The notes under the pieces were generated by a model that saw nothing but the letters and a program-made list of their open reading frames with translations, had not been told where the DNA came from and ran no database searches. The position numbers and the translations under genes were made by a program. 64,000 nucleotides of DNA from Pseudonocardia nematodicida (GTDB lineage Bacteria; Actinomycetota; Actinomycetes; Mycobacteriales; Pseudonocardiaceae), in contig NZ_JBEDNQ010000013.1 of assembly GCF_040105385.1 (NCBI RefSeq), positions 124,001-188,000 on the forward strand, written 5' to 3'. Positions 57,815 to 64,000 of this stretch are shown in pieces; position 1 is the stretch's first letter; each line of letters starts with the position of its first letter.

Positions 57815-59152
57815 ATGACCACCGCGCGCCCGCCGGAGGCGGCGGACCCGCGCCGCCGCGTCCCGCGCACCGACGCCGTCCTGGCCGAACCCGAGCTGCG
57901 CGCGGCGGCCGGGCGGCTCGGCCGGGACCGGGTCAAGCGGGCCGTCACCGCGGCCCAGCAGCGGGCCCGGGACGGGCTGATCGACCCCGCCGGCGTCGCC
58001 GCCGACGCGCTCGCCGCGCTCCCCGCGGCGGCGACCACGATCCGGCCGGTGCTCAACGCCAGCGGCGTCCTGCTGCACACCAACCTGGGCCGGGCCCCGC
58101 TGTCCGACGCCGCGGTCACCGCGCTGTCGGCCGTCGCCGGGACGTGCGACGTCGAGCTGGACCTCGCCACCGGCCGCCGCGGGCGCCGCGGCACCGGGGC
58201 ACTCGACGCGCTGCGCACCGCCGTCCCCGGCGCCGATGCGGCCTGGGTCGCCAACAACGGCGCCGCCGCGCTGGCGCTGGTCTGCGCCGCCCTGGCCTCC
58301 GGCGGCCGCGAGATCGTGATCTCCCGCGGCCAGCTCGTCGAGATCGGCGACGGGTTCCGCATCCCCGAGCTGATCGAGTCGACCGGCGCCCGGCTGCGGC
58401 CGGTCGGCACCACCAACCGCACCCACCTGCGCGACTACGCCGAGGCGATCGGTCCGGACACCGCGTTCCTGCTGGTCGTGCACCCGTCGAACTTCGTGGT
58501 CAGCGGGTTCACAGCCGACGTCGGCGTCGCCGAGCTCGCCGGGCTCGGGCCACCCGTCGTCGCCGACATCGGGTCCGGCCTGCTCACCCCGCACCCGCGG
58601 CTGCCCGACGAGCCGGACGCGTCGAGCACGCTGACCGCCGGCGCGGACCTGGTGACCGCGTCCGGGGACAAGCTGCTCGGCGGCCCGCAGGCCGGGCTGC
58701 TGCTCGGCGGCGGGCAGCGCGGCGCGGAGCTGGTGGAGCGCGTGCGCCGGTTCCCGCTGGCCCGGGCGGTACGGGTGGACAAGCTGACCCTGGCGGCGCT
58801 GGAGGCCTCCGTCACCGGCCCGCCGACGCCGGTCCGGGCGGCGCTGGACGCCGACCCGGCCGACCTGCGGGCGCGGGCGTCCACACTGGCCGCCTCGCTC
58901 GCCGCGGACGGCGTCGACGCGTCCGCTGTGGACACCGTCGCCGGGGTCGGCGGGGGTGGCGGCCCCGGGGTCGAGCTGCCCAGCGCGGCGGTGTCGCTGC
59001 CCGCCCGCTACGCCGACGCGCTGCGCGCCGGGGACCCCGCGGTGCTCGGCCGGGTCGCCGACGGCCGCTGCCTGCTCGATCTGCGGGCGCTGCCGGCCCG
59101 CGACGACGACGTTCTCGCGGGGGCCGTACGCGCGGTCCGGCCCGGGGTCTGA
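57815..59152 (+). CDS. selA: L-seryl-tRNA(Sec) selenium transferase
   Basis: 445-residue PLP enzyme that converts seryl-tRNA-Sec to selenocysteinyl-tRNA-Sec with selenophosphate. VLNASGVLLHTNLGRAPLS, NNGAAALALV and SRGQLVEIGDGFRIPE are family signatures. PLP binds Lys286 in ASGDKLLGGPQAG. The ATG at 57815 is 6 nt after TACCGT, a leaderless pattern. selB follows 3 bp downstream. Confidence 0.95.
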   Translation: MTTARPPEAADPRRRVPRTDAVLAEPELRAAAGRLGRDRVKRAVTAAQQRARDGLIDPAGVAADALAALPAAATTIRPVLNASGVLLHTNLGRAPLSDAAVTALSAVAGTCDVELDLATGRRGRRGTGALDALRTAVPGADAAWVANNGAAALALVCAALASGGREIVISRGQLVEIGDGFRIPELIESTGARLRPVGTTNRTHLRDYAEAIGPDTAFLLVVHPSNFVVSGFTADVGVAELAGLGPPVVADIGSGLLTPHPRLPDEPDASSTLTAGADLVTASGDKLLGGPQAGLLLGGGQRGAELVERVRRFPLARAVRVDKLTLAALEASVTGPPTPVRAALDADPADLRARASTLAASLAADGVDASAVDTVAGVGGGGGPGVELPSAAVSLPARYADALRAGDPAVLGRVADGRCLLDLRALPARDDDVLAGAVRAVRPGV

Positions 59153-59155
59153 GCC

Positions 59156-60967
59156 GTGCACGTGCTCTGTACCGCCGGGCACGTCGACCACGGCAAGTCG
59201 ACCCTGGTCCGGGCGCTGACCGGGATGGAACCCGACCGGTACGCCGAGGAGCACCGGCGCGGGATGACGCTCGACCTCGGCTTCGCCTGGACCACGCTGC
59301 CCGGACCCGGGGCGGTCGCGTTCGTCGACGTGCCGGGCCACGAGCGGTTCGTCTCCACCATGCTCGCCGGCGCCGGGCCGGTCCCGGCCGCGCTGTTCGT
59401 CGTCGCCGCCGACGAGGGCTGGATGCCGCAGTCCGCCGAGCACGCCGACGCGCTGGCCGCGGCCGGGCTGCGGCACGGGCTGCTGGTGATCAGCCGCGCC
59501 GACCTGCTGGACCCCGAGCTCGCGCGGGACGACGCCCGGGCCGAGCTCGCCGCCCGCGGGCTCGGCAGCTGGCCGGCGGTCGCGGTCTCCGGTCGCACCG
59601 GCGAGGGGCTCGACGCGCTGCGGACCGCGATCGCCGAGCTCGTCGCCGGGCTGCCGGCGCCCGACCCGGACGCCGCCGTCCGGATGTGGGTGGACCGGGC
59701 CTTCACCGTCCGCGGGTCCGGCACCGTCGTCACCGGCACGCTGGGCACCGGCACCGTCCACCGTGGCCAGGAGCTCGAGCTCGACGGCGCCGGCGGCCGG
59801 ATCGCGGTCACCGTCCGCGCGGTGCAGGAGCTCGGTGAGCCGGTCGAGACCGCCACCGGCGTAGCCCGGGTCGCGCTGAACCTGCGCGGGCTGCCCCGGG
59901 AGAAGGTGCGCCGGGGCGACGCGCTGCTCGACCCGCACGCCTGGCCGTCCGTCGTGGAGGCCGACGTGCGCCTGCACGGGATCGGCGGGCCCGCCCAGGT
60001 CCCCGACTCGCCCGTCGGGCTGACGCTGCACGCCGGTTCCGCGGCCGTCCCGGTGCGGGTCCGCCCGCTCGGCGACGACGTCGTCCGGCTCCGTCCGGAC
60101 CGCCCGCTGCCGCTGCGCATCGGCGACCGGGCGGTGCTGCGCGACCCGGGGGCGCACCGCGTGGTGGCCGGGCTGACCGTGCTCGACCCGCAGCCCCCCG
60201 CCCTGCGCCGGCGCGGCGCGGCGCGGCGCCGGGCCGGGACGCTGGCCGCGGCGAGCGGAGTGCCGGACGCCGCCGGGGAGCTGTCCCGCCGCGGCGCGGT
60301 ACGGACCGGTGACCTCGTCCGCTGGGGGGTGCCCGGACCGGAGGTGGCCGCGCTCGCCGCGCGGGTCCCGACGGCCGCCGGCTGGCTGCTCGATCCCACC
60401 CGCGCGACCGAGGCGGCCGAGGCGCTGGACCGCGCGGTCGCCGCGCACGACGCCGCCGACCCCCTCGACCCGGGGATCCCGCTCGCCGAGGCCCGCCGGG
60501 CGGCGGGGCTGCCGGACGTCGCGCTCGTCGCGGTCGCACTGGACCGGGCGGGCGACGGGGCGCCCGGCGGCCCGGTGGTGCGGGACGGCCGCGTCGTCCG
60601 CGCCGGCGACGACGGGCCGCCCGCCGCCGTCCTCGACGCCGCCCGGCAGCTGCACGCCGACCTGACCGCCGCGCCGTTCGCCGCACCGGACGCCGACCGG
60701 CTCGCCGCGCTCGGGCTGGGCCCGCGCGAGCTGGCGGCCCTCGAACGGGCCGGGGAGCTCCTGCGGCTCACTCCGGACGTGGCGCTGCTGCCGGACGCGC
60801 CGGACCGGGCCGTCGAGGTGCTGCGCGGCCTCGGCCCGGAGTTCACCCTCAGTGCCGCGCGGCAGGCGCTGGGCACGAGCCGGCGGGTCGCCGTGCCGCT
60901 GCTCGAGCTGCTGGGACGGCGGGGCCGTACCCTCCGGACGCCGGAGGGGACCCACCGGTTGAGGTGA
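59156..60967 (+). CDS. selB: Selenocysteine-specific elongation factor
   Basis: 603 residues. The EF-Tu-like GTPase has G1 GHVDHGKST (residues 8-16), G3 DVPGHERF and SRADL. It binds selenocysteinyl-tRNA-Sec, and its C-terminal winged helices read the SECIS hairpin in the mRNA. The winged-helix part (about 390-603) is present but less conserved, as usual for SelB. The GTG at 59156 starts 3 bp after the selA stop, so the two are coupled. Confidence 0.95.
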   Translation: MHVLCTAGHVDHGKSTLVRALTGMEPDRYAEEHRRGMTLDLGFAWTTLPGPGAVAFVDVPGHERFVSTMLAGAGPVPAALFVVAADEGWMPQSAEHADALAAAGLRHGLLVISRADLLDPELARDDARAELAARGLGSWPAVAVSGRTGEGLDALRTAIAELVAGLPAPDPDAAVRMWVDRAFTVRGSGTVVTGTLGTGTVHRGQELELDGAGGRIAVTVRAVQELGEPVETATGVARVALNLRGLPREKVRRGDALLDPHAWPSVVEADVRLHGIGGPAQVPDSPVGLTLHAGSAAVPVRVRPLGDDVVRLRPDRPLPLRIGDRAVLRDPGAHRVVAGLTVLDPQPPALRRRGAARRRAGTLAAASGVPDAAGELSRRGAVRTGDLVRWGVPGPEVAALAARVPTAAGWLLDPTRATEAAEALDRAVAAHDAADPLDPGIPLAEARRAAGLPDVALVAVALDRAGDGAPGGPVVRDGRVVRAGDDGPPAAVLDAARQLHADLTAAPFAAPDADRLAALGLGPRELAALERAGELLRLTPDVALLPDAPDRAVEVLRGLGPEFTLSAARQALGTSRRVAVPLLELLGRRGRTLRTPEGTHRLR

Positions 60968-61033
60968 GCCGCTCCCCGGACCGGGTCCCGCTCCGACTGG
61001 CGGCCCACCCCGGCGGTGCCTACCGTCGTTGCG

Positions 61034-61492
61034 ATGACCGACTCCCGCCACCCCGGCCCCGGCGATCCGGACGGGACGCCCGGCGGGATCGTCAGCGCCG
61101 ACCCGCCACCCCGCGTTCCCGGCGTCCCGGGCCTCCCCGACGTCACCGACACCTCCGGCGGGTTGCGGATCGAGGTCGTGGCCCGCCCGGCGGGTGTCGT
61201 GGTGGTCTCGGTACAGGGTGAGCTCGACATGCTCACCGCCCCGGAGATGCGGCAGGAGGTCTCCGAGCGGCTGCGGACCGCGTCCCTGGTGGTGCTCGCA
61301 CTCGACGGCGTCGCCTTCCTCGGCACGAGCGGCCTGGCCGCGCTGATCGAGCTCCGCGAGCAGGCACACCGGGACGGCGTCGAACTGCGACTCGCCTGTA
61401 CGGAGCGCCGCGTGCTCCGCCCGCTCGGGATCGCGGGGCTGCACCACCTGTTCGACATCCACGACGACGTCGAGGCCGCATTGAACTCTTGA
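61034..61492 (+). CDS. STAS-domain anti-anti-sigma factor (second copy)
   Basis: 152 residues: a 45-residue Pro/Gly-rich lead and a STAS domain (VSVQGELDMLTAPEMRQEV, LALDGVAFLGTSGLAALIEL). The Ser of LGTSG is the phosphorylation site of SpoIIAA/RsbV proteins. The sequence is a clear paralogue of the STAS protein at 52214. The ATG at 61034 is 7 nt after TACCGT, a leaderless pattern. It lies just upstream of whiB3 and near a SpoIIE-type phosphatase that could reactivate it. Confidence 0.9.
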   Translation: MTDSRHPGPGDPDGTPGGIVSADPPPRVPGVPGLPDVTDTSGGLRIEVVARPAGVVVVSVQGELDMLTAPEMRQEVSERLRTASLVVLALDGVAFLGTSGLAALIELREQAHRDGVELRLACTERRVLRPLGIAGLHHLFDIHDDVEAALNS

Positions 61493-61493
61493 G

Positions 61494-61509
61494 TGTGACA
61501 TAGGTCACT
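61494..61509 (+). promoter_or_regulatory. CRP-like site upstream of whiB3
   Basis: TGTGA-CATAGG-TCACT matches the CRP/FNR-family consensus TGTGA-N6-TCACA in nine of ten half-site positions. It lies 196 bp before the whiB3 start, directly after the STAS stop. Several mycobacterial whiB genes are controlled by CRP, so function is plausible, but binding is not shown. Confidence 0.6.
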
Positions 61510-61704
61510 CATGCGCAACGGGGAACGGGCGTGTACGCCCCGTCGATCACGTGTGAGCAGGGCCGATGGCCACCACGCGGCCGTCGTACGGGGCGCCCTG
61601 ACACCGGACCGTGCCCGTCGCAGGTTTGATCTCGGGCTCCCTCGGGAAACGCAGCGACAACGCAGCCCGGCCGACCCCGGGGTCCCGACCGACGAGGTGA
61701 GCAC

Positions 61705-62037
61705 GTGAGCGACGTTTCCCGGCTTCCCGGCCCGATGGACGACGTCTGGCAGTGGCAGCGCCTCGGCGCGTGCCGCGGCATGGACAGCGCGGTCTTCTTC
61801 CACCCCGACGGCGAACGCAACCCGTCCCGCTCGCGGCGCACCGAGCGTGCCAAGCAGGTCTGCCGGGGCTGCCCGGTCGTCCAGGAGTGTCGCCGGTTCG
61901 CCCTCGCCAGCCGCGAGCCGTTCGGGGTCTGGGGCGGGCTCGGCGAGTCCGAACGGCGCGCCATCCTCGAGCGCCGCGACGCCGCCGAGCGGCCCGCGGT
62001 CGTGGCGGAGGCGCCCGGGCTGGTCGCCGCCGGCTGA
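61705..62037 (+). CDS. whiB3: WhiB3/WhiD-type iron-sulfur redox regulator
   Basis: 110-residue [4Fe-4S] Wbl protein. Cluster ligands are Cys23, Cys53, Cys56 and Cys62 (C-x-x-C-x5-C), followed by the GVWGG turn and a basic helix. The lead LPGPMDDVWQWQRLGACRGMDS and FFHPDGER are characteristic of the WhiB3/WhiD branch, which acts with the housekeeping sigma factor and controls redox balance, lipid metabolism or sporulation. The GTG at 61705 has GAGGTGAG upstream. A CRP-like site and a 212 bp leader region precede it. Confidence 0.92.
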   Translation: MSDVSRLPGPMDDVWQWQRLGACRGMDSAVFFHPDGERNPSRSRRTERAKQVCRGCPVVQECRRFALASREPFGVWGGLGESERRAILERRDAAERPAVVAEAPGLVAAG

Positions 62038-62053
62038 CAGTCGTCCATCCCGA

Positions 62054-62081
62054 GCCCGCCACTGCGCCCGCGGTGGCGGGC
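62054..62081. terminator. Terminator after whiB3
   Basis: GCCCGCCAC (62054-62062) pairs with GTGGCGGGC (62073-62081) around a 10-nt loop, 17 bp after the whiB3 stop and ahead of a convergent gene. Confidence 0.65.
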
Positions 62082-62127
62082 CGTGTCGCATCCGGACATC
62101 GTGCCCGGACGTCCTGCCCGGACGCCG

Positions 62128-62724
62128 TCAGGCGGTCTCGGCGCACGCACCGTCCGGTACCGGGGCGGCCTGCGCGTAGTGCCCGACCGGGCCGTCGGCC
62201 AGCGGGCGGTACGGCAGCACCGGCAGCCCGTAGACCCGGGCGACCCGCCGTACGGCCCGCCGGACGACCTCGATCTCCGGGTCCGCCACCGGGCCGGTCG
62301 TCGCGGGTGCCACGCAGAACGTGTGCTCGTCCGGGTCGAACCCGACGAGCTCGGACAGCGCGGCGACGAGATCGTCCTCGTCGCCGTCCTGCACGGTCCA
62401 GCGCAGCCCCAGCCGGTGCACCCGGACCCGGCCGGCGCCGATGCGGGGCACCGGCATCGTGACCGGCTCGGGATCCGGGGCCGGCTCGCCCGCGCCCGCC
62501 TCGCCGACGGGGCCGGCGTCGTCGGCGGGATAGTCCTCGGCCTCGGCCGGGGCGACCAGCCGCTGCGGTCCGGCCGGATCGGTACGGACGACCAACAGGT
62601 CGGTCTCCCCCACGCCGTCCGGCAACACGGACAGCCCGGTCCCGGTCCGGACGACCTCGGCCTCGGTCAGCGCCACGGCCACCAGCCGGCGCGGCCGGGC
62701 CGCGTCCTGCCCCACGCCCATCAC
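62128..62724 (-). CDS. Hypothetical protein
   Basis: 198 residues, acidic, with no membrane helix or signal. Visible segments are RLVAVALTEAEVVRTGTGLSVL near the N-terminus, a Glu/Ala/Pro-rich linker (about 65-90), and a C-terminal half with HRLGLRWTVQDGDEDDLVAALSELVGFDPDEHTF. I do not recognise a family. GTG 62724 or ATG 62721 starts it, with GAGGGG upstream. The palindrome at 62743-62765 lies immediately before it. It is convergent with whiB3 and downstream of the phosphatase gene. Confidence 0.7.
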   Translation of the reverse strand: MMGVGQDAARPRRLVAVALTEAEVVRTGTGLSVLPDGVGETDLLVVRTDPAGPQRLVAPAEAEDYPADDAGPVGEAGAGEPAPDPEPVTMPVPRIGAGRVRVHRLGLRWTVQDGDEDDLVAALSELVGFDPDEHTFCVAPATTGPVADPEIEVVRRAVRRVARVYGLPVLPYRPLADGPVGHYAQAAPVPDGACAETA

Positions 62725-62742
62725 GTGCCCCTCGGATTCGCA

Positions 62743-62765
62743 CTACTGCTGTCGGGGGACAGTAG
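62743..62765. promoter_or_regulatory. CTACTG...CAGTAG palindrome before the hypothetical gene
   Basis: CTACTG and ACAGTAG flank CTGTC and GACAG in an interrupted palindrome of 23 bp with a G-rich centre, 19 bp before the start codon. It shares the CTACTGT/ACAGTA halves with the palindrome at 21595-21606. Confidence 0.5.
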
Positions 62766-62984
62766 ACCGCGCACGGAGCAACTCAGCGCGCCGAGATCGG
62801 CCCCGTTCGGACGAGTGGAGTCACCGGCTCCGCGAGCGGATCGGGCCGGTCCCGACGGGCCGCCGAACGTCCACGGAGGACTCCGGCGGCGCCGGTCGCG
62901 GCGATCACCGGTCGCCGCTCCGGGCCGGGCGGTCGAGCGGCCGGTCGCTCCCGCCGGCCGGTTCGCGGGGGCGGGGCGGCGGGC

Positions 62985-64000
62985 TCAGGCCGGGCCGTCG
63001 AGCCGGATCGCGAGCAGCGCGATGTCGTCGTCGAGCCGGGACGGCAGGCACACCTCGAGCAGCTCCTCGACGACGGTCTCCGGCGCGGCGTCGGACGCCA
63101 GCCCGGCCAGCGTCCGCTCCAGCAGCTCGGCACGGGCGTCGGGGTCCTCGCCGACGATGTCGGTCAGGCCGTCGGTGTAGAACACCAGCAGCGACCCGGG
63201 GGGACAGGTGACCGACGCCTCGTCGCGGCTCGCCCCCGCGGCCCGGCCGAAGTCCGGCACCGCGCCGAGCATCGGCGAGTGGTGCTCGTCCAGCCGGGTG
63301 AGCGCCCCGTCCGGCGTGCGCAGCAGCGGGGCCGGATGCCCGGCGTTGGCGTAGCTCAGCGCGCGGCTGCCGTCCGCGGCGGCCGGTTCGAACCGGGCGT
63401 AGACCGCGGTCGCCATCGCCGCGATGTCGAGTCCCTGCACCAGCTGGTCGCAGCGGTCGAGCACCGACCCGGGCCGGTCCCCGCCCCAGGCGTAGGAGCG
63501 CAGCACACCGCGCAGCTGGCCCATCGCGGCCGCGGCGTTCAGGTCGTGGCCGACGACGTCGCCGACCGCCGCGCCCACCGACCCGTTCGGCATCGGCAGC
63601 ACGTCGTACCAGTCCCCGCCGACCTGGTTGCCGTCGGCGCCGACCAGGTAGCGCGCGGCCACGGCCATGCCCGGGACCTGCGGCAGCACCGGGAGCAGGC
63701 TGTGCTGCAGGGTCGCCGCGGCCGCCCGCTCGACCTCGTAGAGCCGGGCGTTGTCGACCGCCAGCCCTGCCCGCCCGGCGAGGTCGACGGCCAGGTGCAG
63801 GTCCCGCTGGGTGTAGCGGCGGCCGTAGGGGAACTGGGTGGCCAGCGTCATCAGGCCCAGCACGCGGCCGCGGCCGCGCAACGGCACGACGAGCGCCGAG
63901 CGCAGCCGCAGCCGCTCGTAGTCGTCGGCGGCCGCCGGGTCGTCCGGGTGCAGCTCGCGGCCGTCGTCGGGCAGGTCCTGCACCAGGTAGGGGTTCCCGT
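62985..64000 (-). CDS. GAF-PP2C (SpoIIE-type) phosphatase, 5' end cut by the window
   Basis: 338 residues visible. The right part (protein N-terminus) is the end of a GAF domain (ALVVPLRGRGRVLGLMTLAT). The rest is a SpoIIE/RsbU PP2C domain with VGGDWYDVLPMPNGSVGAAVGDVVGHD, SYANAGHPAPLL, LLVFYTDGLTD and DDDIALLAIR, including its metal-binding Asp residues. It would dephosphorylate an RsbV-type STAS protein such as those encoded at 52214 or 61034. The start codon lies beyond position 64000. The 219 bp to its left (62766-62984) contain nothing I can name. Confidence 0.9.
   Translation of the reverse strand, partial: GNPYLVQDLPDDGRELHPDDPAAADDYERLRLRSALVVPLRGRGRVLGLMTLATQFPYGRRYTQRDLHLAVDLAGRAGLAVDNARLYEVERAAAATLQHSLLPVLPQVPGMAVAARYLVGADGNQVGGDWYDVLPMPNGSVGAAVGDVVGHDLNAAAAMGQLRGVLRSYAWGGDRPGSVLDRCDQLVQGLDIAAMATAVYARFEPAAADGSRALSYANAGHPAPLLRTPDGALTRLDEHHSPMLGAVPDFGRAAGASRDEASVTCPPGSLLVFYTDGLTDIVGEDPDARAELLERTLAGLASDAAPETVVEELLEVCLPSRLDDDIALLAIRLDGPA

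Noticed and set aside
57473..61501. A 1,342-codon minus-strand frame opposite selA/selB
   Set aside because: No recognisable domain, and it spans several well-supported genes on the other strand.

Overview
The window is high-GC actinobacterial DNA and fits Pseudonocardia or another Pseudonocardiaceae best. Codon third positions are almost all G or C. Lineage markers are an actinobacterial integration host factor, a WhiB3/WhiD-type iron-sulfur regulator, a sortase/excalibur pair, a mycofactocin-type SDR, nickel superoxide dismutase with its SodX-type protease, and an Mtb-Cds1-like desulfhydrase. Many starts lie 6-8 nt after a TANNNT hexamer, as in actinobacterial leaderless mRNAs. The species call is inference; no rRNA is present.

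Layout. 0-12 kb: partial asnB, type II NADH dehydrogenase, mihF, a hydrolase that lacks its nucleophile, a citrate-type two-component system divergent from an orphan TctC lipoprotein, sfnG (dimethylsulfone monooxygenase), an NmrA-like reductase, and a Mn-transporter/methyltransferase fusion behind a yybP-ykoY manganese riboswitch. 12-20 kb: a GIDE-type membrane protein, HtrA protease, PPOX-fold protein, excalibur-sortase pair, and a divergent citrate synthase/HTH-citrate-synthase regulator pair around a tandem palindromic operator. 20-31 kb: an MFS transporter, then a three-gene cassette of a 651-residue KAS III with an unrecognised N-terminal domain, a 1,857-residue single-chain acyl-CoA carboxylase, and a FabG reductase.

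31-45 kb: a frameshifted isocitrate-lyase-family gene, GH3 hexosaminidase, glutathionyl-hydroquinone-reductase-like protein, a two-gene glycine-to-betaine methylation operon, an Asp-rich mini-lipoprotein, a hydrolase and GtrA protein, a pobA-pcaH-pcaG operon with a divergent IclR regulator, an epoxide hydrolase, a FIST protein, and divergent sodX/sodN. 45-52 kb: SRPBCC protein, a LysR gene coupled to a truncated P-loop ORF, a small membrane protein, SDR, DUF1697, cinA and a GT2 glycosyltransferase.

52-64 kb: selenocysteine machinery. tRNA-Sec (selC) follows a STAS anti-anti-sigma gene, then come a pseudo-amidase, a selD-cds1 operon, a coiled-coil protein, and selA-selB. A second STAS gene, whiB3 with a CRP-like site, a hypothetical protein and a partial SpoIIE-type phosphatase close the window.

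Genes that clearly work together are selA/B/C/D (probably with cds1), pobA/pcaHG, the two betaine methyltransferases, sodN/sodX, the excalibur protein with its sortase, and probably the KAS III-carboxylase-FabG cassette, which carries activities for malonyl-type extender formation, condensation and ketoreduction.
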